Shown here: positions 22,325 through 31,101 of the stretch, piece after piece
Layout: the number at the start of each line of letters is the position of its first letter
How positions within the stretch are numbered: position 1 is the stretch's first letter
Origin: Limosilactobacillus caccae
GTDB lineage: Bacteria; Bacillota; Bacilli; Lactobacillales; Lactobacillaceae
DNA length: 64,000 nt
Assembly (NCBI RefSeq): GCF_900156885.1
Contig: NZ_FTOY01000010.1
Coordinates: 310,001-374,000 of the forward strand
Direction of reading: 5' to 3'
Notes under the pieces: generated by a model
What the model saw: only the letters and a program-made list of their open reading frames with translations
Database searches by the model: none
What the model was told of the DNA's origin: nothing
Position numbers and translations under genes: made by a program

Positions 22325-25102
22325 TTAATACTCCCGTTTCTTCATCAAACCAAGGCCAAACATTGCTGAAACTGCACCGAGTGCTAGTGCGGCGGCGGAT
22401 GTGCTGCTCCCCGTCTGTGGCAGGCGAGCCTGCTTTACAGCGCCGTCACTAGTTGTGCCCTGACTGCGGTGAATCGGCAATACCGCCGTGGCGCCCTTGC
22501 TAGTGGCCATGCCATTTTCCGTTAACACTAACGTATTGGTCTTCCCGCTAACCACTGCCTGCCCATTCTTAGCGACACCAGCCTGTTGAGGGAATAGCTT
22601 TGTGTGCAATGCCGCTAAGTCGGCATCTAGCTTATTCTTCAACTGATCATAAGCGGCGCGATCACTAGCTAGCAGTGCGGCTAACTTATCGTTATTCGCC
22701 TTAACGAATACATCATGATCAGCGGTCAACTTAGCAATTTGCGTCTTTGCTTCTGCTTGCCGGTGGTCATTAGCACCCTGGGCTGCCTGTTCAAGCTGCG
22801 CCTTAAATGCTGCGACTTCGTCTGCGGCCGCCTTATTGATTGCGGCCAATTTTGCATCGTGCGCCGTCTGCAAGGCGTTGAGCTTAGCCTGGCCGTCTGC
22901 CTTCACTGCTGCCAACTTAGCAGAAAGTTGTTGCTCCAAGGCAGCAAGCGACTCTGGCTGGGCCTTGATGTCAGCGATCTTCTTAGCAAACTGGTCCTTG
23001 ATTGTTTGTAATTGCGTGTCGCGGTCCTTAGTAGCGGCATTAACCTGCTTCGTGTATTCGTCGTTGACCCGCTTGATCGTAGCGTCGTACGTCGCGAGGA
23101 TATCGGCGTGGTAATCCTTCGCGTTGATCGTGTCAACCGCCTTTTGACCATCAGCCTTAACCTGATCGACGTGGGCTTGCGCCTGCTTAACGGCCGGTGC
23201 ATTTAAGTCCGGCTTGTAGCTTGGGGTTTGCGTTGACTTAATTTTTGCAATGACACCAGTATTAACAAGCCCCTTTTCCCATTCGGGGAAAAATTCATCG
23301 TCTTGTGCAAAGGTATCCTCGTATTCCTTAGTGGTGTAATCTTCGTAGTCACCAGCGAAGTCCCAGGTAATATAGTAGAAGGTTTCGTTTTGGTTGTCCG
23401 ACCCAGTGTTTTCGACGAAGAAGTCGGGGTCGGTCTTAGCGTTTTGGAAGGCCATGCCAACGAGCTTAAAGTGCGGGTTAATGACGTTTGCAAGGTGACC
23501 GCCAAGGTGCGGTGCTTGGTCATTTTTAGAGAAGCTGGAGTAGAATTCACCCCAGAGCATGGATTGCATCCGGTTGTAGAGGTTGACTTCCATTTCAAGC
23601 ATGGTATTACCTTCGACGGTGTATAAGTTTTCTCCGGCGGCATCAATTATAGGCGCGTCCCACGTCATGGCTGCACTATCTTGTCCGCTAAACATACGAA
23701 TTTCGTCATAGAAGCTTCCACCGTCATCGTCGTATCCTGCACCATCCTTGGCATTTTCCATGGAGTGTTCGTAATGGTTGTGGTGCTGTTCACGGGTAGT
23801 ACCAATTAGCGTTGATACGTGATTCCAATAGTTCTTTGGTGTAATCAAGTCTTGCAATTGGCTCTTTGGTGCCATTTCACCAACAGTCATGGCTTCCATT
23901 GGGTCGATTAAACTGGAGTAACCATCGACATGTGCGTCAGCCATCGTGTTTTGGATCTTCATTTGTTCCCAAACGCGGTGACGCATGTCGTTCATCCATT
24001 GGTTGGAAAGGTCGTTAAGGCGTTGCTTTTGCTCGTTAGTTAAGTCGCCATTGATCTTTTCAGAATGATCTTGAGCTGGGTCATAGGCTAAGAGCCCGAG
24101 CTTAAAGTCTAATGGCAGTTGGTTTTCGTCAGTGACTAAATTCGTCTTGTCCTTAAAAAGGTCCAGATCTGAAGCCGTGTTGTACCAAGTTCCAAGTGAT
24201 ACTTCTGGGTGCATTGATTGGCCATTGTCACCGGTGTCGGTGTCTTGAGATAATCCCTTTCCATATGAGGTCAATTGATCTCCCCCCGCCGGTGTAGCGG
24301 GCTTAACGGCGGTGTTAATCCGGGGCGCGTTAGCAACAGCTTGGTCGTAAGCTTGCTTAGCCGCAGCCAAGGCCTTAGCGTTTTGAGCTTGTTGGTTCTT
24401 TAAGTCTTGTTGCTTCAAGGCATCAGCGTGTTGGTTGTCTTGGTCACGCTTAGTTGTAGCTTGGCTCACGGCGGTGTCATGGGCAGTCTTAGCCGAAGCG
24501 ATCGTATGGTTGAACTGGTCAGTAACGCCTTGTTCAGCCTTCTTTTGGTCGGCTTGGGCAGCGGAAACTTGGGCGGCCTTTTGGGCAGGCGTTACGATCA
24601 TCTTGGCGGCATTGGCTAAGGCCTGGCTATAACTTGCTTCTTGTGCTTTCACCGCCTGGTCATTTGCCGATAGCTGCTTTTGCTTGCTTTGCTGGTAAGC
24701 AGTATTTTCCGCTTTAATCTGCTCATTTGCCCCTGCCGTCACGGTGGCTTGTTTCTGCGCTACCTGCTGGTTAACCTTGTCCTGGTCAGCCTTATTCGCA
24801 CTCGCTACCCGCTCATTAATTGTCGTGACCTTTTGCTGGACCGTTGCTGCGTCCTTATCATTAGCTTGCGTATTTTGTTGGCGCAGGTCGTTTTCCTTGG
24901 CCTGGTTTTGCTGTTGCAAGCTGGCTAACTGTTGCTGCGCACTGCTTTGCTCATTCGCATACTGCCCTTCCGGCGATACCGTTGCTTGTTGTTGATCACT
25001 AACGGCCTCATCGGCATGCGCCGTCTCCGTGGTGCCAGCCCCGATCAATACCCCTGCAAGGACAGCAGAAGTGGTTAAAGCTTGCTTGTGCATTTTATTC
25101 AT
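22325..25102 (-). CDS. second SEC10/PgrA-like LPQTG surface protein
   Basis: The 925-residue protein has a plain signal peptide (cleavage after AHADE), an Ala/Gln/Lys coiled coil to about 260, a central domain with RHRVWEQMK, TTREQHHNHYEHSMENAKDG, GENLYTVEGNTMLEME and LGGHLANVINPHFKLVGMAF, a second coiled coil (about 640-830) and the sorting signal LPQTG with KKREY. The ordered H..., GENL, W-E and GGH..N blocks resemble a CAP-type fold. Its last 25 residues equal those of the 10.9-14.3 kb protein, although the DNA has diverged. It is a sortase substrate; surface exclusion, aggregation or adhesion are possible roles. Confidence 0.9.
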   Translation of the reverse strand: MNKMHKQALTTSAVLAGVLIGAGTTETAHADEAVSDQQQATVSPEGQYANEQSSAQQQLASLQQQNQAKENDLRQQNTQANDKDAATVQQKVTTINERVASANKADQDKVNQQVAQKQATVTAGANEQIKAENTAYQQSKQKQLSANDQAVKAQEASYSQALANAAKMIVTPAQKAAQVSAAQADQKKAEQGVTDQFNHTIASAKTAHDTAVSQATTKRDQDNQHADALKQQDLKNQQAQNAKALAAAKQAYDQAVANAPRINTAVKPATPAGGDQLTSYGKGLSQDTDTGDNGQSMHPEVSLGTWYNTASDLDLFKDKTNLVTDENQLPLDFKLGLLAYDPAQDHSEKINGDLTNEQKQRLNDLSNQWMNDMRHRVWEQMKIQNTMADAHVDGYSSLIDPMEAMTVGEMAPKSQLQDLITPKNYWNHVSTLIGTTREQHHNHYEHSMENAKDGAGYDDDGGSFYDEIRMFSGQDSAAMTWDAPIIDAAGENLYTVEGNTMLEMEVNLYNRMQSMLWGEFYSSFSKNDQAPHLGGHLANVINPHFKLVGMAFQNAKTDPDFFVENTGSDNQNETFYYITWDFAGDYEDYTTKEYEDTFAQDDEFFPEWEKGLVNTGVIAKIKSTQTPSYKPDLNAPAVKQAQAHVDQVKADGQKAVDTINAKDYHADILATYDATIKRVNDEYTKQVNAATKDRDTQLQTIKDQFAKKIADIKAQPESLAALEQQLSAKLAAVKADGQAKLNALQTAHDAKLAAINKAAADEVAAFKAQLEQAAQGANDHRQAEAKTQIAKLTADHDVFVKANNDKLAALLASDRAAYDQLKNKLDADLAALHTKLFPQQAGVAKNGQAVVSGKTNTLVLTENGMATSKGATAVLPIHRSQGTTSDGAVKQARLPQTGSSTSAAALALGAVSAMFGLGLMKKREY

Positions 25103-25168
25103 TTTAAAATTCCCCCTAGATAGTTATTAAGCTTATCTCCCTAAATAAAGTTACAAAAATCCTTTTTA

Positions 25169-25196
25169 AAAATATCACTATATGCACACTTGTCAA
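25169..25196 (-). promoter_or_regulatory. promoter of the second LPQTG gene
   Basis: TTGACA (25196-25191) and TATTTT (25174-25169) with a 16-base spacer on the minus strand. Confidence 0.6.
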
Positions 25197-25435
25197 TTTA
25201 TTATTTTTGTTATTTATCAAGTAGTTCCAGTCAAAAACACTTCCTTAATCAGTTTTCGTAATCCGCAATAAAAAATTTATTTTGCAAGTTAAGACACTTT
25301 GCTGCTATCAGCTGATATCCAATTACTATCTGCACATATTTCTATATTCATTTTAATTGGTAGTTTAAACTGTTTATATATTGCATTATATAAATTAAAA
25401 TTTTCAGTTACCTTTAGATAGAAAGAAGGTGGCTG

Positions 25436-25756
25436 ATTATCACTAACGTTGGTGAAAATATTAGAGTAGCACGAAAGAGATTAGGGGTTACACAAGAAAA
25501 GCTGGCTGAAGCAAGTGGTTTATCAGTTAATTTTATTTCGCGAATAGAACGCACTGGTGACCAAAACATCAGTATTCATTCTTTAGCAAAAATTGCAGAT
25601 GCATTACAGGTTAATTTAACGGACCTCGTGCAAGATACCTACACTCCACCGAAGACCCATTCGAAGGCCGATCACCTCAACTTTGTCCTCAAGCACATGG
25701 ACCAGGGTGAAATTCTCGCAGATTTATTTTTAAAGATAATCAAATATAACAATTAA
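25436..25756 (+). pseudogene. XRE-type HTH regulator without a canonical start codon
   Basis: A 106-codon frame reads IITNVGENIRVARKRLGVTQ, then EKLAEASGLSVNFISRIERT, an excellent helix-turn-helix of the XRE family, and a C-terminal dimer-like tail ending LADLFLKIIKYNN. In frame, upstream, there is only ATA, CTG or ATT before a TAG; no ATG, GTG or TTG exists before the last third. GAAGGTGG lies right before the CTG/ATT pair, at Shine-Dalgarno distance. Either it starts at ATT or CTG, or the start codon was lost by a point change. The downstream terminator is intact. A stretch at 25103-25435 otherwise holds only the divergent promoters. Confidence 0.7.
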
Positions 25757-25758
25757 AC

Positions 25759-25788
25759 GGGACTGGCAAAAAAAGCTTTGCCAGTCCC
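25759..25788 (+). terminator. terminator of the XRE gene
   Basis: GGGACTGGCAAA pairs with TTTGCCAGTCCC, directly after the stop. No long T-run follows. Confidence 0.6.
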
Positions 25789-25812
25789 GGTTGCAGTTTA
25801 AAAGGAAAAATT

Positions 25813-25925
25813 GCCAGCCGCCAAGCCACGAGGGCTTGGCGGCTGGCACAAGTTAGTCCGTTATTCTGCTAATGCTTCTTTTCGTTTCTCCTGCGGTCCG
25901 TTGTTTTGGCGCGCTTTACAGCGCG
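25813..25925. repeat. two-hairpin palindromic element
   Basis: A perfect 15-bp stem (25813-25827 with 25833-25847, GC-rich) and a 6-bp stem CGCGCT/AGCGCG (25910-25925) bracket about 60 bases without coding capacity. Layout recalls miniature elements with hairpins at each end. Confidence 0.4.
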
Positions 25926-25967
25926 GGCTGATTTTTGAACAAATCTACCCAAAAAGGAGTAATTCTA

Positions 25968-26327
25968 ATGATACTAAAACAAACAGAAGTAATGACAATC
26001 ATGCCCAAGCTACTGCAACAAGCGCAGGAACAACTAAGTACAGCCGACCTCCGCAATAATTTACCCCTCCTTCGGCAACGTAGCCTCGACTTTGCGGCAG
26101 TTTGCGAAGACGCCATCCTCCTTGAACAATTACCAGAAGAAGCCTGCTACTACTTTCGCTGGAAAATAACCCTCCTCGAAAATGAGCTGCCGACCGTTAA
26201 TCTATCCCTAACGATCACCACCCCCACCAGCCAGCAGATCGCCCACGTTTCTTCGCCATTAATCGCCCTCTTCACCGACTACTTTATTGCCACGGGACGT
26301 ATTCCGAACCCATGGTCGATAAGCTAA
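25968..26327 (+). CDS. hypothetical cytoplasmic protein
   Basis: The ATG at 25968 follows AAAAAGGAG; 119 residues. It has a helical N-terminal half (MPKLLQQAQEQLSTADLRNN) and a beta-rich second half (YYFRWKITLLENELPTVNLSLTI), with no signal peptide, membrane span or known motif. It stands alone between the hairpin element and nnrE. Confidence 0.6.
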   Translation: MILKQTEVMTIMPKLLQQAQEQLSTADLRNNLPLLRQRSLDFAAVCEDAILLEQLPEEACYYFRWKITLLENELPTVNLSLTITTPTSQQIAHVSSPLIALFTDYFIATGRIPNPWSIS

Positions 26328-26335
26328 CATCAACG

Positions 26336-26360
26336 GCTCCTCAATGAGGGGCTTTTTTCT
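26336..26360 (+). terminator. terminator of the 119-residue gene
   Basis: GCTCCTC pairs with GAGGGGC over a 3-base loop, followed by TTTTTT. Confidence 0.65.
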
Positions 26361-26419
26361 CCCCCTCCATTCCGCAAAAAGTGATACATTAGAGATAAAA
26401 TCTAAGGAGGTCCTATTAT

Positions 26420-27061
26420 ATGGAAGAAAAAGCAATCACCGCTGAACAGATGCGCCACTACGACTCATATACGATCAACACAATCGGTATCCCCTCCCTC
26501 GTCTTGATGGAGCGGGCTGCGTTGGCTGTCCGGGACGAAATCCTTCACGCCTTTCCACTCAACCTGAAGCACGTGGTCGTTGTTGCCGGTAGCGGCAACA
26601 ACGGTGGCGACGGCCTAGACATTGCCCGCCTCCTCCACATCGCTGGTGTCCGGGTAACGATTTTAAACGTCGGCAACCTTGCGCACGCTTCTGATGAACA
26701 CCAGGTGCAAGAAAAGATTTGCCAATACTATCAGATTCCAGAAACTACTGATCGCAGTGTGCTCAAGAAAGCAACCTTGATTGTCGATGCGATGTTCGGC
26801 ATCGGGATCGATCGCCCGGTCACGGGGAGTTACGCTGACGCAATCACGGCAATCAATGATACCGATGCCGTTGTTGTCGCCGTTGATATGCCGTCAGGGA
26901 TCAACACCGATACCGGCGAAGTAATGGGCGTCGCCGTCAAGGCCACCGCCACCGTTACCTTTGCCTTTAATAAGGTCGGCTTGACCACGGCTAGCGGGAG
27001 TGAGCATGCCGGACGGGTGGTCATCGCTAATGATATGGGCACTTACGCCGTTGACGATTAA
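26420..27061 (+). CDS. nnrE: NAD(P)H-hydrate epimerase
   Basis: The 213-residue protein corresponds to the YjeF N-terminal domain: SLVLMERAALAV, the phosphate-binding VVAGSGNNGGDGLDIAR, the catalytic Asp in IVDAMFGIGIDRPV and VVAVDMPSGINTDTGEV. It interconverts the R and S hydrates of NAD(P)H so the dehydratase can repair them. The dehydratase domain is not fused and not next door, which is usual in lactobacilli. The ATG follows AAGGAGG. Terminated by a strong hairpin. Confidence 0.95.
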   Translation: MEEKAITAEQMRHYDSYTINTIGIPSLVLMERAALAVRDEILHAFPLNLKHVVVVAGSGNNGGDGLDIARLLHIAGVRVTILNVGNLAHASDEHQVQEKICQYYQIPETTDRSVLKKATLIVDAMFGIGIDRPVTGSYADAITAINDTDAVVVAVDMPSGINTDTGEVMGVAVKATATVTFAFNKVGLTTASGSEHAGRVVIANDMGTYAVDD

Positions 27062-27080
27062 AATTAAAGATCCTAAATAA

Positions 27081-27120
27081 ATAGCCCCCAACATCTGCCT
27101 TAACAGATACTGGGAGCTAT
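27081..27120. terminator. bidirectional terminator nnrE/hisS
   Basis: ATAGCCCCCA..CATCTG pairs with CAGAT..TGGGAGCTAT, between convergent genes, with A/T-runs on both sides. Confidence 0.85.
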
Positions 27121-27155
27121 TTTTAATTGCATATTTTTAACCCACTAGCTACTTA

Positions 27156-28433
27156 CTATTTCAGATACTTAGCCGGATCGGCAGCAAAGTCAGCTACCTG
27201 CACATCGACCGTGTCCTTCGTGGCCGCGTTTTTTAACTGGAACTGGCCCTCTTCAGCTTCCCGGGAGCCAAAGACCGCAAAGTACTTGGCATTACGGCGG
27301 AAGGCTTCCTTAATCTGCTTACCGACCTTGATCCCGCTGTAATCCTTATCGGCGACGATTCCTTGTTCCCGCACCTTGTTGAGCAGTTCGAAGGCCACTT
27401 CGTCACCCTGGTCATCAGCACTCGCAAAGAAGATATCTAATTGGTCCTGCGGGGCAAATGCTGGGTTTTCTTCCTGGAGCAGGAGCATTAACCGTTCGAC
27501 CCCCATTCCAAAGCCGATCCCACCTTCTTCGGGACCACCGAGTTGCTTGATCAAGCCGTTGTACCGTCCACCAGCACAGACAGTGGTAAAGCCGCCACCG
27601 AAGACTGGTGAATCCGACATGATTTCAAAAATCGTGTGGTTGTAGTAGTCAAGGCCCCGCACCATGTTGGTGTCAATCTCGTAATCAATCCCCAACTTCT
27701 TTAACAGGGCTTGCACTTCATCAAAGTAGGCTTGGGATTCATCGTCAAGGTAGTCTAAAATTGACGGTGCTTCAGCGACAATCTTCTTGTCACCTTCGTC
27801 CTTACTATCGAGGACCCGGAGGGGGTTCTTGTAAAGCCGCTCCTGGGAGTCCTTGCTCAATTCATCGTAGTGGGGCTTCAAGTAGTTGATCAGGGCGTCA
27901 CGGTAGTCTTCGCGAACCTGCTTGTCCCCTAAGGTATTGATGACTAACTTAACATTGGGCACCCCAAACTTCTTGAAGAGGGCCATCGCCATCGAGATAA
28001 CTTCTACGTCAATTTGTGGCGACTCATTGTTTAATGCTTCCACCCCAATTTGGTGAAATTCCCGTTGCCGCCCTGATTGTGGCCGTTCGTAGCGGAACAT
28101 TGGCCCCATGTAGTAGACCTTGTATGGCTTTGGATATTCCGGACCGTAGAGCTTGTTTTCGACGTAGGCGCGGACCACCCCGGCAGTCCCTTCTGGTCGT
28201 AAGGCGATGTGGCGGTCACCCTTATCATGGAAGTCGTACATTTCCTTTTCCACGATGTCTGACGTGTCCCCGACATTGCGGGAGAAAACATTGTAGTCTT
28301 CAAACATCGGTGTCCGGATGCCCCGGTAACCGAACTGGTTAAAGACTTCCCGCGCGTTTTGTTCTACCTTTTCCCACAGGCTAGTCGTTCCTGGTAAGAT
28401 ATCCGCAGTTCCCTTTGGCTTTTGATAATCCAT
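27156..28433 (-). CDS. hisS: histidyl-tRNA synthetase
   Basis: The start is ATG 28433 (MDYQKPKGTADILPG), 425 residues; an upstream in-frame ATG would use the ribosome site as coding. Class II motifs are clear: motif 2 MFRYERPQSGRQREFHQIGVE, the histidine A-site GLDYYNHTIFE with VRGLDYY, and motif 3 GGIGFGMGVERL. The C-terminal anticodon domain follows. It charges tRNA-His in the cytoplasm. It is preceded by a T-box leader. The aspS gene, a frequent partner in Firmicutes, does not follow; the gene ends at a terminator. Confidence 0.97.
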   Translation of the reverse strand: MDYQKPKGTADILPGTTSLWEKVEQNAREVFNQFGYRGIRTPMFEDYNVFSRNVGDTSDIVEKEMYDFHDKGDRHIALRPEGTAGVVRAYVENKLYGPEYPKPYKVYYMGPMFRYERPQSGRQREFHQIGVEALNNESPQIDVEVISMAMALFKKFGVPNVKLVINTLGDKQVREDYRDALINYLKPHYDELSKDSQERLYKNPLRVLDSKDEGDKKIVAEAPSILDYLDDESQAYFDEVQALLKKLGIDYEIDTNMVRGLDYYNHTIFEIMSDSPVFGGGFTTVCAGGRYNGLIKQLGGPEEGGIGFGMGVERLMLLLQEENPAFAPQDQLDIFFASADDQGDEVAFELLNKVREQGIVADKDYSGIKVGKQIKEAFRRNAKYFAVFGSREAEEGQFQLKNAATKDTVDVQVADFAADPAKYLK

Positions 28434-28460
28434 TTTTAGAAATTCCCCTTTCATTGCATA

Positions 28461-28720
28461 AAAACAAAGCCCCCTAAGGCCATTAGCCTTAGAGGGCGAT
28501 TTTAATCACTGTTCCACCTCTATTTACAGTGACCTCACAGCCACTGCCTCATGAAGTATCTTAACTTCGTGACGATAACGGGTCATCCGAAACGGGCTAC
28601 TAACTTCACCCGTTCAACTGGTAGAGGTGTTTCATAACTGCTGCCAGGTCTCAGTATCCCTGGCTCCCTGTCGCTTACGCAGCTACTTTGTTTCTACGTT
28701 AATGCTTTACATATTTCATT
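28461..28720 (-). promoter_or_regulatory. T-box leader of hisS
   Basis: The minus-strand leader has GCCAGG/CCTGGC and AACGGG/CCCGTT hairpins, a GAAGT/ACTTC stem III-like hairpin, the T-box AGGTGGAACAGTG (plus 28507-28519) able to pair with CACTGT as antiterminator, and a terminator GCCCTCTAAGGC/GCCTTAGGGGGC plus T-run at 28461-28497. Uncharged tRNA would stabilise the antiterminator. The specifier codon could not be placed with confidence. Confidence 0.82.
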
Positions 28721-28753
28721 AGTGATTTTACCATAGCTTGTTTATTTTGGGTA

Positions 28754-29956
28754 TTATTTATCTAAATTAAGCCGCTTTTGCACCCGGCGGATGTGCCACA
28801 GGTAGGCGCAGACAATCAGCAGGGTGACGACCATCATCGCAAAGACGGACAAGAAGAGGTCCGGGTAGCTCCCCTGTTCGATCACATACCCACCGTACAG
28901 GGGCCCGATCGCCCGCCCAATCGACATCATGATATTCAACAATCCCTGGTAATGACCGGCCTCATCAACGTTTGTCAGCTGGGTGATCCAGGCTGGCAGG
29001 CCGGCAAAACTGGTCATCTCCCCAATCGTCAGCAAGACGAAGTCAAGGGCAAACGCCACCAGGCTGCGCGCAAAGATCAGGAAGAAGAAGGACGAGGCAA
29101 AGATAAAAATCCCAATGATAATCTGGGTCGACAAGCGCATGTATGGGCTGAGCTTATTAACCAGTGGCTGGCCGACAATGATCAGCACCCCGTTGAGCGT
29201 CCAGAGCATACTGTAAGCATAAAACGGGATGCCCATATTGGTCATGTGGACTGCCATCACACTCTCCCACAGCGAGTAGCTAAGGTGGATGGTGGCGTAG
29301 TTTAAGAGGATGAACCAGATTAGAATTATCCAGCGACGGTGCAACTGGGCGGGAACTTTCTGCACCTGCTTAGCGGCCGTCTTATCCTTCATCACGTCAC
29401 CAGCAATATTGAAAGTTCCGACTACCAAAACCGTCAACAAGACATAAAAGATTGTGGCAACGGCAAAGACAACCACCACGCTAATCGGCAAGAGAACACC
29501 GACAAGGAGGGTCCCGATGACGACCCCGACGTTAAATGCCATGTAGATATAATTGAACACGTAGCGTGACGGGTGGTCGCTAACCATCGCCCCGTAGGAA
29601 TTGACGATCGTTGCGTTGATCCCGTCCCCAAAGCTATTGATCGTGATCAAGACCGCATACCAGGGCCAGCCATGGATAAAGATCAGTAAAAAGATGGCAA
29701 TTGTCGATAAACTAACCCCTAAGAGGGCCGTCTCATACTGCTTCCAGTGGTCAAATAGCCATCCCCCAAGGTAATTACCACTCATCATCGAAACCGACAT
29801 TACCAGCATGACCATCCCCGCCGTCGTCAGGCTCTGACCGAGGTAGTTGTGCAAGTACATCGTCGTCAACGGCCACAAAAAAGCCGCCCCGGTATTATTG
29901 AGCAAGCTTGCGAGGGCGACCCACTTTAATTTAACTGTTGTTTGTTTGCGACTCAT
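28754..29956 (-). CDS. MFS transporter (multidrug-resistance-like)
   Basis: The 400-residue protein starts at ATG 29956, overlapping the end of the preceding gene at the ribosome-site level (stop TAA two bases upstream). It has 12 predicted membrane spans and the MFS signature in loop 2-3 (GNYLGGWLFDHWKQYETAL), with a second half starting near residue 205 after the KDKTAAKQVQKVPAQLHRR loop. The substrate is unknown; the family includes drug exporters. It is coupled to the LVIS_2131-like gene. Confidence 0.85.
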   Translation of the reverse strand: MSRKQTTVKLKWVALASLLNNTGAAFLWPLTTMYLHNYLGQSLTTAGMVMLVMSVSMMSGNYLGGWLFDHWKQYETALLGVSLSTIAIFLLIFIHGWPWYAVLITINSFGDGINATIVNSYGAMVSDHPSRYVFNYIYMAFNVGVVIGTLLVGVLLPISVVVVFAVATIFYVLLTVLVVGTFNIAGDVMKDKTAAKQVQKVPAQLHRRWIILIWFILLNYATIHLSYSLWESVMAVHMTNMGIPFYAYSMLWTLNGVLIIVGQPLVNKLSPYMRLSTQIIIGIFIFASSFFFLIFARSLVAFALDFVLLTIGEMTSFAGLPAWITQLTNVDEAGHYQGLLNIMMSIGRAIGPLYGGYVIEQGSYPDLFLSVFAMMVVTLLIVCAYLWHIRRVQKRLNLDK

Positions 29957-29957
29957 T

Positions 29958-30578
29958 TTACCGTTCCGCAACCATGTCCGATGATGGAACCCGGATTAAA
30001 GTGTAGGTAGCCGCATTGTGATTGGCCTTTAACCCCAGTCCGTTAATCACCGTATTCTTGTAGTGGACATTCATCACCGCGGCGAAGGCACTCCCCGTCC
30101 GGGCGTCTTCTTTTGCCAGCTGCTTCTTGTCCCACGGCAGGACACTAGCGTCCAGACTAATGATCCGCGGGCCGTCAGATACAGACCCAAAGCGGGAATT
30201 AGTCGTATACTTGTTATTACCTGCCCAGTATGTGTATGAAATAACCGGGTGGTTACCACTCTTACTCCGGGTGGCTAGCACATAGTAGTAATCATCAGCT
30301 TTATTACTCATCTGCAGGGCCTGGTAAGTCGTTGTCGTCCGGGTCTCCTGGTGGTTATTGATGTCGACTGGCCGGAAAAAGGTCAAGTACATCATCGCCC
30401 CTAGCCAGAGCAGCGAGATTACCAGCAAGACGATATAACGAATGACTAGCTTGGTATCAAAGACCTTCTTTGTCTTCGCAATCAGCATTAACTGGTGCAC
30501 CCGGATATAATGGATCACATAACAGAAGAAGAGGACTGCACAAACCCATGACAGCCATCCTAACCAATTCCAACTCAT
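29958..30578 (-). CDS. two-span membrane protein, LVIS_2131-like
   Basis: The 206-residue protein has membrane segments at about residues 7-25 and 47-66 and an extracellular beta-rich domain (YYYVLATRSKSGNHPVISY). It resembles a lactobacillus-specific family often named LVIS_2131; this is from memory of the layout and is tentative. Function is unknown. The MFS gene follows with translational coupling. Confidence 0.6.
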   Translation of the reverse strand: MSWNWLGWLSWVCAVLFFCYVIHYIRVHQLMLIAKTKKVFDTKLVIRYIVLLVISLLWLGAMMYLTFFRPVDINNHQETRTTTTYQALQMSNKADDYYYVLATRSKSGNHPVISYTYWAGNNKYTTNSRFGSVSDGPRIISLDASVLPWDKKQLAKEDARTGSAFAAVMNVHYKNTVINGLGLKANHNAATYTLIRVPSSDMVAER

Positions 30579-30803
30579 AATTCATTAATACTCCATTCTC
30601 TTAAATGTATACTCTGATTATCACACAAAATCCCGCGCTTGTCGTCAAATTCGATGAACAAACAGTGAAATTTAAGAATTAAATGGTGGGATAAAGTGCA
30701 AACTGTGCTAAACTAAATTTTGGTAAGATTCTGTGTCTTGATCTAAAATAAGACATAAGGGAAATATTAATTCACGATAGATTCACTAAGGAGGAATTTA
30801 TTC

Positions 30804-30989
30804 ATGGACAATTTGAGTGAACTTGCTCAAGAATTGATTAATTTCGAGCGTGAAAAAGACTTAAACGATAACGAGGTTGCTTTCGGTAGCCACCTCTCTG
30901 TTGAGCGGATCCATGATATTAAGTCATCAAATTCTGCAGCCACCGCAGAAGAAGTCGAATTGCTGCAACGGTTCATGCAAAGCAAGTAA
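30804..30989 (+). CDS. small HTH-like protein, LBP_cg2779-like
   Basis: This 61-residue protein starts behind AAGGAGG. It is all-helical and acidic, with DNEVAFGSHLSVERIHDIKS resembling a helix-turn-helix core and AEEVELLQRFM at the end. Lactobacilli carry a small conserved family of this type (LBP_cg2779), function unknown. It stands alone, divergent from the LVIS_2131-like gene across 225 bases of AT-rich promoter region. Confidence 0.65.
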   Translation: MDNLSELAQELINFEREKDLNDNEVAFGSHLSVERIHDIKSSNSAATAEEVELLQRFMQSK

Positions 30990-31064
30990 CGACTCATTAT
31001 TAACGGGCGACGATTGATAACGCTAAAAACTCCCCGCTGACTAGCAGGGATTGGTAAAAATAAA

Positions 31065-31099
31065 AACGCGGCAGACGAAGATTTCTCGTCTACCGCGTT
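31065..31099. terminator. bidirectional terminator
   Basis: AACGCGG.AGACGA pairs with TCGTCT.CCGCGTT and T-run, between convergent genes. Confidence 0.85.
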
Positions 31100-31101
31100 T
31101 T

